Shown: piece after piece, positions 27,201 through 35,634 of the stretch | How positions within the stretch are numbered: position 1 is the stretch's first letter | Layout of the letters: each line of letters begins with the position of its first letter | Virus record (IMG/VR): IMGVR_UViG_3300023281_001229 | Span: 1 to 64,000 of that record | From: a virus | DNA: 64,000 nt | Direction: 5' to 3' (one strand) | The notes under the pieces: generated by a model | Seen by the model: the letters and a program-made list of their open reading frames with translations, nothing else | Database searches by the model: none | What the model was told of the DNA's origin: nothing | Program-made: the position numbers and the translations under genes

Positions 27201-28810
27201 CCTACAGGTGAAGCAAATACTCCCATAAATAAACCAGACATAAAAGTTTCTAATCCTTGATGGCTATTTTGTTTATTTACTGCCTCCATTAAATCATTCT
27301 TCAAATAATGCAGTAACCCTCCTTTAGCTTGAGTTCCTTGCACATTCCTTGAATGATAATTTTTAAATGATTCTGAAAGAATATCTTGCCCAAGTTCTTG
27401 AACACCTTCCATTGAACCACTTAATGTACCTTTTACAGATTTTTTAATTGTACCGCCAATAGTCCAATCTGATACTTTTCCTCGTATATATTCTCCAGCG
27501 CTTTTTTTAATAGCATTAACTGTAACTTTTTTAGTAAGAGGATCTCTTACTGCTTTAAACATGTTATTTGCAGAGTTACCAAACATTCGGCCAGTTCCTT
27601 TCATATGTTTAAACATATTATCAAAGGTCACAGCATTAGTCAAATAAATTAATCCAAAGTTTCCAGCATATACATTTTTATTTACTCGGTTTGCTTCAGC
27701 GTCTAATTTTTCTGTGTAAGACTTATCCATTAAAACACCTACATTTTTTTTTGTAGGATTACCATATTTATCTAAGTTGGTATAATCAAGATAGAAGTCA
27801 TCATAATTCTTTTTTCTAAAGTCAGATTCTGCCATGTTGGCTTCTAATTCGCTTTCACTATGCGCCATGTATATTTTTCGCATATCTCTTACAACAGAAC
27901 CTGCTCCTAATGCAGTAGCTTTTAATCCATTAAAATCTTTAACGCGATCTATATTTCTAATAAAATCCATGCTTTCGCCAATAGGATTTATAGCCTTACC
28001 AAAATTTTTAGCTCCTTTTCCAAAAGCTGCTTTTCTCCTACCCAACCAAGCTGTAACTTTATCTACGTCCATCATTTCTTCGGCAGCATTTATCATATTT
28101 TTACCTTTCCGGCCTTTGCTACCTTTACTAAGAAATTTAAAAGCTTGTGTACCTCCTATTTTACCAGCACCTCCTATTGCACCTAAACCTCCGGTAATAG
28201 CTGTAATGGCTAATTCTTCTGCAGCTATTCCTGCAATAATACCCATAGTGTATCCAGAAGATAACATTGTGTTAGACCAAAATCCAGTTTGTCCTCCTTT
28301 AGAAGAACTGTATTTAGCCATAACATCTTCAAATTCTATATAATTTTCATCATCGTGAAATGCTCCGAGGGCAAAAGTATCTTGAAAACCAATTTTTGTT
28401 AATTCCCACATTCCATCAAGTGCTCTATAAATATCATCTGAAGCCGTAGTGTTGTCATCATATAAAGCATCCATCCCACTTTTATATGTACCATCTGCTT
28501 GTTTAACACTACTTAAAAAAGGATCAAAACCAAGCTTTCCGTAAACTTCACTATCGTAAGTTAGGTACTTATCAACATTATGCTGCTTTGCACTAAAGCT
28601 TACATCAGCTCCCATTAAGAATTGCTGAGTTTGTACTAAATCACGTTGAACAGCTATATCAGACATAATTTGTTGATCCCGCTGTATTCTTAAATCTTGT
28701 TTATTTAATTTAGGAACATCTTCTATTTCTGCAGCAGGATCTATTTCATTAATAGAATTATTGTCATTAAGTAATGCTGACATTTCTGTATTGTCTAGTT
28801 CTTCTGCCAT
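21278..28810 (-). CDS. Giant virion protein with degenerate zincin motif (2510 aa)
   Basis: First of the three giant proteins; it starts two bases from the preceding stop (TAAAATG) and ends one base before the polymerase start. The N-terminus (about residues 185-225) has a Gly/Ala/Ile-rich segment, GIIAGIAAEELAITAITGG, and a second hydrophobic patch lies near 525-550 (FMSGLFMGVFASPVGFATG). Both could help ejected proteins cross the host envelope. Around residue 1339 is PFHEIFLHPF, which resembles the zincin helix of the neighbouring proteins but with one extra residue (HExxxH). It is followed by FEHELVGRVYEL and an amphipathic helix (FKRIYEFAKMLIKETAKFLK). The rest is mostly charged coiled coil (residues about 560-900 and 1650-1950). 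The layout fits a large polyvalent, virion-packaged protein; catalytic competence is doubtful. Confidence 0.83.
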   Translation of the reverse strand: MAEELDNTEMSALLNDNNSINEIDPAAEIEDVPKLNKQDLRIQRDQQIMSDIAVQRDLVQTQQFLMGADVSFSAKQHNVDKYLTYDSEVYGKLGFDPFLSSVKQADGTYKSGMDALYDDNTTASDDIYRALDGMWELTKIGFQDTFALGAFHDDENYIEFEDVMAKYSSSKGGQTGFWSNTMLSSGYTMGIIAGIAAEELAITAITGGLGAIGGAGKIGGTQAFKFLSKGSKGRKGKNMINAAEEMMDVDKVTAWLGRRKAAFGKGAKNFGKAINPIGESMDFIRNIDRVKDFNGLKATALGAGSVVRDMRKIYMAHSESELEANMAESDFRKKNYDDFYLDYTNLDKYGNPTKKNVGVLMDKSYTEKLDAEANRVNKNVYAGNFGLIYLTNAVTFDNMFKHMKGTGRMFGNSANNMFKAVRDPLTKKVTVNAIKKSAGEYIRGKVSDWTIGGTIKKSVKGTLSGSMEGVQELGQDILSESFKNYHSRNVQGTQAKGGLLHYLKNDLMEAVNKQNSHQGLETFMSGLFMGVFASPVGFATGQINTFVNGGGFISAQGTFEKATNKTKYAETQKAEMDRLEKEAEFLTKFFNENKNFIDSWSKPIARQAEIQEEMLEAAKNGQKKEFKNAQNESFTNGVRRVIKAGLAEQMSDHLTYMGTELGATELSELMARTDITEENIGESRKKLLDNAELLRNLSEKHKIIQQNFINDITLSELDPKADNYLEKFIEYSAFESLKDELLFNHSKILDRAKRLKEIKEVIRDQNPLVSEFSVESLVEVGSLDQTIQTLRAEVEANKDLNLTGALLQDSKISEQRLQALENYKLVLTQTTELLNQASTTESEEEIYDGMFDVYQKVVEAFGKNRLTSKEAQTEVNKKAFDLIFDYIILEKQEGAYTEYAETLMTNSGSSSFMASHKLMLGRLEENKKEHIKNALIEFSKKQSSDQMLKELYDAGVFFDLKYLDDLLQNRVMPEEIINLEDNEAASSEQTRIAEKIIDKYIKRLTGKNIVKSGLKEGSQGRKLKQDKRTVKGILRQYNIKIDKNIDITSKEGLTLINKILDVDNKYMTPIDREVMLKVMEAEGTIRFVEDQTLPIQVNEQGVITIDVRFAGEDYSNSAYSIENLVITALTQNKISEGLVENDDLWLQARDAMRQAKEVYAATYPEQDVENMPVFNSVNVFLSEALNDSGFQYFLSKIEDAIQPTKKTLWATVKEGGEAIVKEKFENKLVNKVINIAAKAVDQEIIDDISEINIKLRTDEATEALDKKEAELKILGAELGAKWNVNVKILRDQEEAESYLDKINNPFYSKESGIPNGFYDEKTNTAYIVAEGVKENTPFHEIFLHPFLINAEKLNPELYKALVAEAKADQSVIDYVEAEYGTEESIGSRQFEHELVGRVYELAMANQISEKEKPGLFKRIYEFAKMLIKETAKFLKIIPKDVSKFKPTKTTIADLAKYSAKGGAIDLGYILEETEEKKKAPKTEKIKVTKTVTREVQENVGGNTVVMNEARDQPTLMEDYINDDIQFENEESVNAATDELVALGKELDEIDVLSDEMNWEFGPLRLEIDGRLIIDVVANGKRFLMYKSTGTGTTADTAGEWTPLLYFGTRLKTDGSGQRSEWFVKALFEGQDPKKNKYNSKTFIGLDSLLKAQEAELFLGREEIQTRIETEEIEVEEEVLKQSEVDSDVRTVQSIQDEIDNLRAQIKINEDNLKIGKGTFIEKRRLSTKTSMLKIKVLELSEERKKLATEQVTKNAPVLEKNTDYVPEFDRNKNEIITPFTPFARLPKALQNTIADLYGKPITALEQKDIDAIAEMMQRNPLYIEAASKYSADRIKDQDEQEGSKDIKLNQEKIDRAKAKRKEDMALEKLRKKGKKTKLTLEEKIKQLPGADLLTDKEIKKFAEKIKNQEGIIAFSFLDIRNVITGRLRIQREAEEKIQKEERLKKEKLIADNVKRLGSSGKYELKIANTKDKIINIPNGMREFMLKYHSEIFLLDSNQFNEGVRDIMRNYRFSTKPNQISKLLPETLIGKTKLETLKNAKKLIAQLEKNQRLYPSVVIKVNRLLNESGIAYTLKKLSSKQLINSTSLYELRATPKKKFGSDVEMPFKDSSRRLIKNADIENIAFTMETKAAIIMAQLLLFDTDGLKKLNPSYFLTEKLREQYSAWISNNPEKQMSYRSSAELGEKIEEGLSERLGEQDNEFVRNALDPGSNVPGMGIAESLLADIFTPNQLADAVAEMIDNDISSYEASKREEELSGMTEEQAALMQWVEWSTTQEGKAIIEAEILSKEQDYLLAEEMLNEEYAEELSAKEKSEDYISEYGFTESISAQLLKIDSVPKQLQLLWKLINTEKQSDLNFIKSFYTYTSALNKLTTAKQKTAIQKSIDSQFESGNLKGAVVNISGTAYIINDYREESNKIEVVLLEEFQSGMVGNVMALNSQELLSAMTEELLPGTIFNGQVIDVVANATEFQYIKEAYSEILSNFTKYNKEAESLSDEQLLEDLKTEITKCK

Positions 28811-28811
28811 T

Positions 28812-31316
28812 TTATGGTTGTATTTCGTCCTTTTGTAAATTATCTAAAAACTCTCTAGCTCCTTCTTGAGCCGTTTCAAGGCTCATTGCGTTCATTGATC
28901 CAATTTGTATATTGTTAGTTTTTTCATTTCCCTCATCATCATAATAGGAATACCTTACATTATATACTCCACCAATATTTACCAATTCAGGAGTACCTTT
29001 AAATATATTGTTACCTTTCTGATCTTTTCTATTAGTTAATGGGAATTTACCATCTAAATTAAATACTTGTTGTACCCAATTAGTCCTAGAGTAAGTAAAG
29101 TTGTCTTCTTTTACTTCTTTAAGTTTTGTATCTTTTATATTTGCATATATGGTTGATTTGTCTGAAGGATTATAAAATTTATACATAGAGTGACCAGGTA
29201 AACTTGTATACTTTATATAAGTCATTTGAAGATTATCTAAATCTTTACCTTCTGCAAAAAATTTATCTAGTTTATCTCCTGATGTTTTCGAAGCTTCTCT
29301 AAACTCGTTCATACTCATGTTATGGGTATAGTCATTAACGACAGCAAAATTTTCTGACGCATTAGTCCACTTTCCTCCACCTGACATTATTCCCATAACT
29401 TTAGAAAAGTTATGCTGTTTACTTAAAAGATTTGGATCAGTAGGCGCTGTTCCAGTATTAACTAATGCTTTACTTTTAAAATCTATTGTCCCTTCTAAAC
29501 CAATAGTAGTCATAGAATTTGAACTATTGTTTCCTAATCCGCCAAAAACTGCATTTTCTGTATATATGTTATCAAAGTTTAATTTATCATATTGAGCTTT
29601 ATAAGACTTTGAAATTGTATTGTAAAGTTTTCTTAACTGTTCTTCTTTATCCGAAATACCGCTTTTCGTACCAACCATTGATCCACTAGCCCCTCGTGCA
29701 TTAGCCATGTTTCTTTCATTTGCTTTTTTAAAATCACTATAGTTTTTTGCACCACCTGCGTCTAGTTGCATTTGCTCTAAAGCAGTTTCTGTTGTTACAG
29801 TTTTTTTATCTCCCCAACCAAAACCACCCCAAGTTCCTGTAACTTTTCTAGTTGTTGTATATTTTTCATTTGCTATTAAATTAAACCAATCTTCAAAAGA
29901 ACGTTGCCTACCCTCATCAGTAAAAGCAGCGTCATATACAAACTCTTCTACATTTGCCAACGTTGATCTTTTACCACTAGGGCTAAGAATATTAGTTTTA
30001 TTTGCCACTAAATTATCAAAAAATTTTGATATACCCCCGTTGTTCTTTTCTTTTGCAATTTGGAAAGCCTGCTTAGCAAGTCTTTCCATGTTTTCATCTA
30101 GCTGAGCGTCCCATTTATTTAACTCTTTTCCTACTAATAAATCATTTTGAAATTCAGCTGAAGTTTTATCTGATGAAGAAGGAAAATATTCTTGATCGTC
30201 ATAAATTTTATATTTATTATCTATTGCATTTTCTAGCAACATTTTTTTTGTAGCATTATCTAGTTTATTATATCCGTTTAATATCATTTTAGCATTGCCT
30301 GACCACATCTCATTCTGATATTTAAATGTATTTGGGCCTATTCCTTTCAATCCATCAATAAGTATTCTTTTAACGTTTATATCTTTATCACCTATTGCAT
30401 TTACAACATCATTTATCCAAGCATGAGCAGCATGTCTTTCATCTGCATTTTCGCTTTTTAATTTTGATAAACCCCGTTCTGTAAAACTATTAGATAGCTG
30501 ATCTGCTGATTTATTATATTGCGTCATAGCCTTGGTTCTATTTGCATCTATTGACATTAAATCATCATATGCTGGATTATTATTTTTTCCTATCGCTTGC
30601 AACGCATCGTTGCTTCTTACGTCTTTATCATCTAAAGAAATAAGACCTTGATACTCTTTTGTAAATTGTTTCCCTGTTTGTATAGTCCATGATTTATCAA
30701 TTTCATTATAAGTTACTCCGTAGTTATCAGCAACAATATTTCGTGGATCATGACGATAATTTGATTCTATTTTATTCCATTCTGTAAAAGAACCCTCTCT
30801 AGCCTTTCTTAAAGACCCTCCTTGCATTACCATGACAGGCTTGTTATTTTCATCCAATTCTGGATTTCCATCGGCATCAGTTTGAGCTACTGGTGTACCA
30901 AGAATTTCTGTAATTTTGGCATTGTAGTTATTTACTTGTTCTTGAGTAGTAAACCCTTTTGCTTTTTCTTTCGCCAATCCGTTAAATTCTTTTATAATAG
31001 CAGCTTCAGATTCCATAGCTTTATTCAACGGCTCCCAAGATTTAATTGATTGTGGATCTGTTTTACCAAATGCTTCTGGTGTTAAGTAACCTTGATCATA
31101 AGCTTTTTCTAAATAGCTTAAATCTGCTCCCATTTCTCCAAATGCTTTATCAAATCCGTAAAGAGATTCACCAGTAGGTTTATTTTTAGAAGGGCCTGTA
31201 TTACCTAAGTCAATGTTAAACTCTTTTGAGTTATTAGATCCTAAGTCAATGTTAAACTCTTCTGAGTTATTAGTATTATTTTTTAAGTCAATATTAAAAT
31301 CTTGCTGTTTGCCCAT
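28812..31316 (-). CDS. Putative cargo protein with N-terminal FNIDL repeats (834 aa)
   Basis: A hydrophilic, mostly helical protein. Its N-terminus repeats a short unit three times: QDFNIDLKNN, EEFNIDLGSN, KEFNIDLGNT (residues about 5-40), then a Pro/Lys linker leads to the main body (ESLYGFDKAFGEMGADLSYL). Asn/Lys-rich helices alternate with Gly-rich loops. No enzyme motif is visible. The position between the muzzle gene and the RNA polymerase block is where crAss-like phages carry capsid-internal cargo proteins, so an ejected or packaged role is likely. The repeats may be short docking motifs; this is inference. Confidence 0.72.
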   Translation of the reverse strand: MGKQQDFNIDLKNNTNNSEEFNIDLGSNNSKEFNIDLGNTGPSKNKPTGESLYGFDKAFGEMGADLSYLEKAYDQGYLTPEAFGKTDPQSIKSWEPLNKAMESEAAIIKEFNGLAKEKAKGFTTQEQVNNYNAKITEILGTPVAQTDADGNPELDENNKPVMVMQGGSLRKAREGSFTEWNKIESNYRHDPRNIVADNYGVTYNEIDKSWTIQTGKQFTKEYQGLISLDDKDVRSNDALQAIGKNNNPAYDDLMSIDANRTKAMTQYNKSADQLSNSFTERGLSKLKSENADERHAAHAWINDVVNAIGDKDINVKRILIDGLKGIGPNTFKYQNEMWSGNAKMILNGYNKLDNATKKMLLENAIDNKYKIYDDQEYFPSSSDKTSAEFQNDLLVGKELNKWDAQLDENMERLAKQAFQIAKEKNNGGISKFFDNLVANKTNILSPSGKRSTLANVEEFVYDAAFTDEGRQRSFEDWFNLIANEKYTTTRKVTGTWGGFGWGDKKTVTTETALEQMQLDAGGAKNYSDFKKANERNMANARGASGSMVGTKSGISDKEEQLRKLYNTISKSYKAQYDKLNFDNIYTENAVFGGLGNNSSNSMTTIGLEGTIDFKSKALVNTGTAPTDPNLLSKQHNFSKVMGIMSGGGKWTNASENFAVVNDYTHNMSMNEFREASKTSGDKLDKFFAEGKDLDNLQMTYIKYTSLPGHSMYKFYNPSDKSTIYANIKDTKLKEVKEDNFTYSRTNWVQQVFNLDGKFPLTNRKDQKGNNIFKGTPELVNIGGVYNVRYSYYDDEGNEKTNNIQIGSMNAMSLETAQEGAREFLDNLQKDEIQP
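31204..31273. repeat. 36-bp tandem repeat encoding FNIDL units
   Basis: Two adjacent copies of a 36-base unit beginning CCTAAGTCAATGTTAAACTC (31204-31239 and 31240-31273) differ at one position; a third, degenerate copy follows near 31282-31305. They encode the 12-residue EFNIDLG repeats at the N-terminus of the gene at 28812-31316 and keep its frame. Confidence 0.85.
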
Positions 31317-31333
31317 TTTATTTTATATTTTAA

Positions 31334-33217
31334 TTACTTTGTAATTACAGATTCTAAAGATACAGTAGGACCAATATCTGGGTTTTCCACAACAGCCTTA
31401 ATCTTTTTTGTTACTTTGTTTGCTAATTCAATTTTCTTTGCAGCATCACCATCAGTATACTCTGCTCCATAAAGTTTTTCTGTCAAATAATAAGTATACT
31501 TACTTCCAACATTGCTGCCATCTTTCATTTGGGAATGTAAATTTTCTTCTATTTGTTGTTTAGTCACTAATTCTGGATAAGGAATTTCATCAAAACTTGT
31601 TGTAATAGTTCCTTCTTTATTTGCAAACCAAAATTTACCGGCATAATCAACCTCTGCCTTTTTTCTTTTTGCAGCTTCATCTCTTTTTAAATTTTGATAT
31701 ATGGCATAGTTTTTTACGTCATTTTCAGTTGTCCCGTTTGCCCATCCTTTAACTCTTTTCATTGTAATAGCACCTGTAATTTTATTCTCTGCCCAAACAT
31801 TACTAGTTAAAATATTCTGTACCTGCCCCTCTGCTGAATGTTTCCCCCCTGCTCCTAAATCTATTTCTAGTTGTTTCATAGAAACCATTTTAGCATTTCT
31901 TGCTGATTGAGCAGCTAAACTAGCACTACCTGCAGATATTTCTTCTCTTTCCATAGCAGCCGCATCTTTTTGTGCTTGAAGTTGCTTGTCATACTCAAAT
32001 TTTTTGCTCATTTCACTTAGCGTGTTCTTATGGGTTACATCAATTTTAGCAAACTCATCAGCACTAAGTGTTTGTTCAGCATCTTTAAAAGCAAGTGTTC
32101 TAACAGCACCTGTAATATCTTTATTCATATAATCATAAGACCTTTGCGCATCTACGTTAGCAGCTAAAACATCATAGGATGCTTCAGGATCAATAGACTT
32201 GTTAGCTTTAATTAGAGAATCTGTGTACTCTTTAGCAGAAGCAGCTCCATTTTGTAATTGAATATATTCTTGAAGTTGTTGTCCTCTGTCACTATTGGCA
32301 GTAAATTCTTTGTTCTCAAAAGCTTTACGCTCATCTTTTACTTTTTGATCTAAAAGATCTAAATCAACATCTAAGGCTTTAGCTGAATTTTCTAATTGCT
32401 TAGATTGTTTTGATTTAAAATCTTCTAAAAATCCAAGTTTAGCTTCATCTAAATCTTTATATTCTCCTTTTTTTACTGCACTATGAGTCCAATCATTTCT
32501 TGATACATAAGCTTTAGTGTCATACATAGCTTTGTATTTAGGATCATTTGCAAAAGTTTCTTGAAATAGTGTAGTTAGCGGAGATGTAATTAAATCGCCA
32601 TTTTTTGTTGTAATTATATAGCGTCCATTTTTAGACATTTTATCAACAGTAACATTTAGACCCGCAGCTTTAGCTAATTTAATAGCATCTTTCATCATAT
32701 TAAATTGAGGAGCGTACTCTGCATTACTTATTGATAAAGCTTCATCAGCAGTAGCATTAGTAAATTCTTCACGTTTGTATGCCATGGCCCTATCTCCAAT
32801 AGCCCAAGCTCCTCCTGTTTTTTCTGTATCAGTGCTGTTTTTTAATCCATCTCTTTTACTCATTTGCTGCTGGTAGTTCTTAGTCCAGACCATATCTTTT
32901 ACAATACCTTTATTGGTATATATAGATTGGAATACATTAGCAGCAGCATCTACATTTTGCTGTAGAGAAAAGTCTAAACTTCCCATTCGTCTAATGTCTT
33001 GGTTAATCATTTGAAAAAACTCATTCCTAGCTTCTTGATTATCAGTACGAGTCATAGCAGAGTTTAATAATGATCCATATAACTCACTAACTTTTTTATG
33101 CCCTGCATCATACTTGTTTTGCAAGTTACCCAACATCTGAGCATCAAACTGTAAGTTAGGTTGCGTAGGTTGTATTTGAGTTACATAATCTTGCTGTCCT
33201 TGTAAATAAGTTGCCAT
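31334..33217 (-). CDS. Putative helical cargo/structural protein (627 aa)
   Basis: Begins MATYLQGQQDYVTQIQPTQP, followed by a long helical region (LQNKYDAGHKKVSELYGSLL) and repeated Lys/Glu/Gln-rich coiled-coil segments to the end (for example KQLENSAKALDVDLDLLDQK). The Pro/Gln-rich start followed by a helix is an N-terminus I associate with virion proteins lying between the tail muzzle gene and the polymerase in crAss-like phages. No catalytic motif, signal peptide or membrane helix is seen. It is a good candidate for a capsid-internal protein ejected with the DNA; function is unproven. Confidence 0.7.
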   Translation of the reverse strand: MATYLQGQQDYVTQIQPTQPNLQFDAQMLGNLQNKYDAGHKKVSELYGSLLNSAMTRTDNQEARNEFFQMINQDIRRMGSLDFSLQQNVDAAANVFQSIYTNKGIVKDMVWTKNYQQQMSKRDGLKNSTDTEKTGGAWAIGDRAMAYKREEFTNATADEALSISNAEYAPQFNMMKDAIKLAKAAGLNVTVDKMSKNGRYIITTKNGDLITSPLTTLFQETFANDPKYKAMYDTKAYVSRNDWTHSAVKKGEYKDLDEAKLGFLEDFKSKQSKQLENSAKALDVDLDLLDQKVKDERKAFENKEFTANSDRGQQLQEYIQLQNGAASAKEYTDSLIKANKSIDPEASYDVLAANVDAQRSYDYMNKDITGAVRTLAFKDAEQTLSADEFAKIDVTHKNTLSEMSKKFEYDKQLQAQKDAAAMEREEISAGSASLAAQSARNAKMVSMKQLEIDLGAGGKHSAEGQVQNILTSNVWAENKITGAITMKRVKGWANGTTENDVKNYAIYQNLKRDEAAKRKKAEVDYAGKFWFANKEGTITTSFDEIPYPELVTKQQIEENLHSQMKDGSNVGSKYTYYLTEKLYGAEYTDGDAAKKIELANKVTKKIKAVVENPDIGPTVSLESVITK

Positions 33218-33241
33218 ATTGTAAATATATTAATTTATAAT

Positions 33242-33258
33242 AACTAAAAAATAGTTAC
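33242..33258. repeat. 17-bp palindromic repeat, copy 1
   Basis: AACTAAAAAATAGTTAC lies immediately 3' of the coding end of the 790-residue protein's upstream neighbour boundary, directly beside the stop codon of the gene at 33258-35630. An identical 17-base copy lies at 41578-41594. On the minus strand it can fold as AACTA-TTTTT-TAGTT, a weak hairpin. Confidence 0.7.
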
Positions 33259-35630
33259 TATACAGTCCCTTGATTTAGAATATCCATTTCATCTAATTCA
33301 TCAGGGTCGGTTACGTTGTCTTCTGTTTGTATCTTTTTTAAATCCCATTTTCCAGATTTAGATGCTTTAAATAATTCCATTGCAGCTGCATCAGATAATC
33401 CAGCACCTTTTTTGAAGTCAGTAAATTCTTCAGCTAGTGTTTTTGTATTAGTAGCTTTAGGCTCCATTGGTTTTTGATTAGTTGTATATATAAGACCTGT
33501 ATATGGATCTTTCTTTTTCTGAGTAGTTTGCAAATTAAGATTATACAAATTAGATGCATTAGTAATCATTTGATTTTCCATCTGTACAATTTTATCTTTA
33601 GCTTTTCCTACAGAATTAGCAATGTTCTGTTTTAGCGTGTCTTGTTTTTCTTGCATGCTGTTTGCAGTAGAAGCATCAAGTTGAGCTTGTTTATTAGCTA
33701 AAGCTGTAGCTGTGTTTTGGTAATTATTAAAAATACCAACGTTTTTATCTGCATACTGACCTATTGTACCTGCCACATCTGCATAAGCTTTACCAGCAAA
33801 AGAAGAAGCAGCGGCCCCCATAGCTTGTGCGCTTTGAGCAGTCTGCATTCCTTGCATCATTTGATTTACTTGTTCATTCTTAGCAGCAATAGCCCGTTCT
33901 GGAGAAACATAAGCAACATCCGGAGTTTTAAGTTTAACTCTTTTTTCCCAAGGTTGTATTTGTGGTATTGACCATCTAGCATCTACTGCACGATTTAAAG
34001 AATTAATATCTTCTCTTCTATAGGCAAAAGGATTTTCTAATTCTTTATTAAATCCTAATCCTCTTGGAATAGTTTTAATTTCTGTTGATGAATCTTCTGG
34101 CTTTTTAGGTGTATCTTCTGGTATATCTTCGTCTGGCACATAATTTCCAAATGCAACTTCTTGTTTTTGACCAAACGCATCAAAATGCTCAAAACCTGAT
34201 AGAGCATCATCTCCCATAGAAGGTCTATATCCAGATTTTGCTAATTGAGTTTCTATACCAGAAGTCACTTTGCCGTAATTCTTTTTATAGAAATTATCAG
34301 ACATTAAATCTTCATCTTTTTCTGGAGCTTCCATACCTAACCAACCAGTAAATTCTTTTCTGTATTCTTTTGCTTTTGCCGGGTCTTTGTAATCTTCTTC
34401 TAATGCTTTAAAAGCATTTTCATCAGACATGCCTGCCCCTCGCATTTTTTCAAACTGGTATCTTTTTTCATAGTCCTTTGGAGTAAATCCAGCAACAAAA
34501 GCTCCCTTACCCGCAAATCCGCTAGTACTTTTCTGTAATATAATCTTGTATTTCCCAGTTCTAAACTTTTTTCCTGATTGATTAATTACTCTACTTAAAG
34601 TAATTTTATCTTTAAACGGAGCATCAAAGTTTCCTTTAATTTTTATTGTGCCGTTCCCTTTATTATATGTAATTGTTCCAGCTTTTATACCGTCTTCTAT
34701 AACTCTATTTGCTTCAGCTTCGGCTGCAGCATTTTCAGGTGAAGCCGCTATCCAATCCGCTATAGGTCCTTTTTCTGTTTGTGTAGTTATTTTCTTTAAC
34801 TCTGTAATTGAAGTTGCTTCACGGAACTCTCCTGCATGAGGTTCACCTTCTGGAATTTGATACCATTGCCCTATTTTATGTCTAGTACCTGGAACATGAA
34901 TTTCAGCACCTTCCGGTAAATTATCTTTTGTTACATGGCCCCCACCTTTATACTTTCTTAGGGAAGGAAACTCATTGTGGTATTTAACAGAATCTACTAA
35001 TATACCACCCATTGCTTTTTGTGCAGCTTCATTTGTTTTATTTGCCATTTCCTCATCCATACCAAACACTTGACTAGGATCAAGTTGTAATTTATCAAAA
35101 AATGGTTCTAAGCCATTAGGAACTTCACTCATTCCTTTCATTGATTCTTGCAATAACTTTAGAGCAGCTATTTTAAAAGAAGCATTATCCAAAGTCATTT
35201 CTGCTGATTGCTTAGATAATCTATCTGCACCTAAATCAATTAAAACCTCCTTAGCTTTGTTTACAGCAGGTATCCATTTTTTGGATATCTGAGCTAAAGT
35301 TTTTGGTTTCTTTCCGCTAATACCAAAGTATTCTAATAACGCAGGATCTTTAACAATTAACTTTTTGCTGTCTGAAAATATAAAGGATGTACCATTAGCT
35401 CCTTCCTCATCAGTTGGTAATGCTAAAGGTGTACCGCCTTTACTATGTTTTTTACCATTGATATTATACATTTCATAGATGTTATTTAAACCTCTACTCA
35501 TGTTAGTTACAACCGTTTCTCCTTTCTCTGCTTCTACATTTGCCACTTTTTTATTTACAGGCAAAAGGGAATTATTAAGCTTTGATTGCTTTTGATTGTT
35601 TGGTAATCCTATAATTTTATACTGAGCCAT
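33258..35630 (-). CDS. Putative cargo protein with KGE...HSKGGTP N-terminus (790 aa)
   Basis: The N-terminal region (about residues 30-75) reads NVEAEKGETVV, then INGKKHSKGGTPLALP. This Glu-Lys-Gly-Glu/His-Ser-x-Gly-Gly-Thr-Pro pattern recurs in virion-internal proteins of crAss-like and other Bacteroidota phages. The middle has mixed alpha/beta character (KYKIILQKSTSGFAGKGAFVAGF), and residues about 600-720 form a Gln/Ala-rich coiled coil (NQMMQGMQTAQSAQAMGAAA). The C-terminus is acidic. It sits 4 bases after the 1146-residue gene, so the two are co-translated. Function is unknown; a packaged cargo role is inferred from position. Confidence 0.72.
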   Translation of the reverse strand: MAQYKIIGLPNNQKQSKLNNSLLPVNKKVANVEAEKGETVVTNMSRGLNNIYEMYNINGKKHSKGGTPLALPTDEEGANGTSFIFSDSKKLIVKDPALLEYFGISGKKPKTLAQISKKWIPAVNKAKEVLIDLGADRLSKQSAEMTLDNASFKIAALKLLQESMKGMSEVPNGLEPFFDKLQLDPSQVFGMDEEMANKTNEAAQKAMGGILVDSVKYHNEFPSLRKYKGGGHVTKDNLPEGAEIHVPGTRHKIGQWYQIPEGEPHAGEFREATSITELKKITTQTEKGPIADWIAASPENAAAEAEANRVIEDGIKAGTITYNKGNGTIKIKGNFDAPFKDKITLSRVINQSGKKFRTGKYKIILQKSTSGFAGKGAFVAGFTPKDYEKRYQFEKMRGAGMSDENAFKALEEDYKDPAKAKEYRKEFTGWLGMEAPEKDEDLMSDNFYKKNYGKVTSGIETQLAKSGYRPSMGDDALSGFEHFDAFGQKQEVAFGNYVPDEDIPEDTPKKPEDSSTEIKTIPRGLGFNKELENPFAYRREDINSLNRAVDARWSIPQIQPWEKRVKLKTPDVAYVSPERAIAAKNEQVNQMMQGMQTAQSAQAMGAAASSFAGKAYADVAGTIGQYADKNVGIFNNYQNTATALANKQAQLDASTANSMQEKQDTLKQNIANSVGKAKDKIVQMENQMITNASNLYNLNLQTTQKKKDPYTGLIYTTNQKPMEPKATNTKTLAEEFTDFKKGAGLSDAAAMELFKASKSGKWDLKKIQTEDNVTDPDELDEMDILNQGTV

Positions 35631-35634
35631 AATT

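Noticed and set aside
27834-28343. A 169-codon open frame on the plus strand inside the first giant gene
   Set aside because: It lies wholly antisense to a well-supported coding frame. Its product has skewed Pro/Ala/Leu composition without recognisable motifs. It has no spacing or overlap logic with other plus-strand genes.
28812-33217. Tape-measure protein of a long-tailed phage
   Set aside because: Although helical, the proteins here lie after a P22 gp10-type muzzle gene, and no tail-tube, sheath or baseplate genes are present, so a long tail is unlikely.
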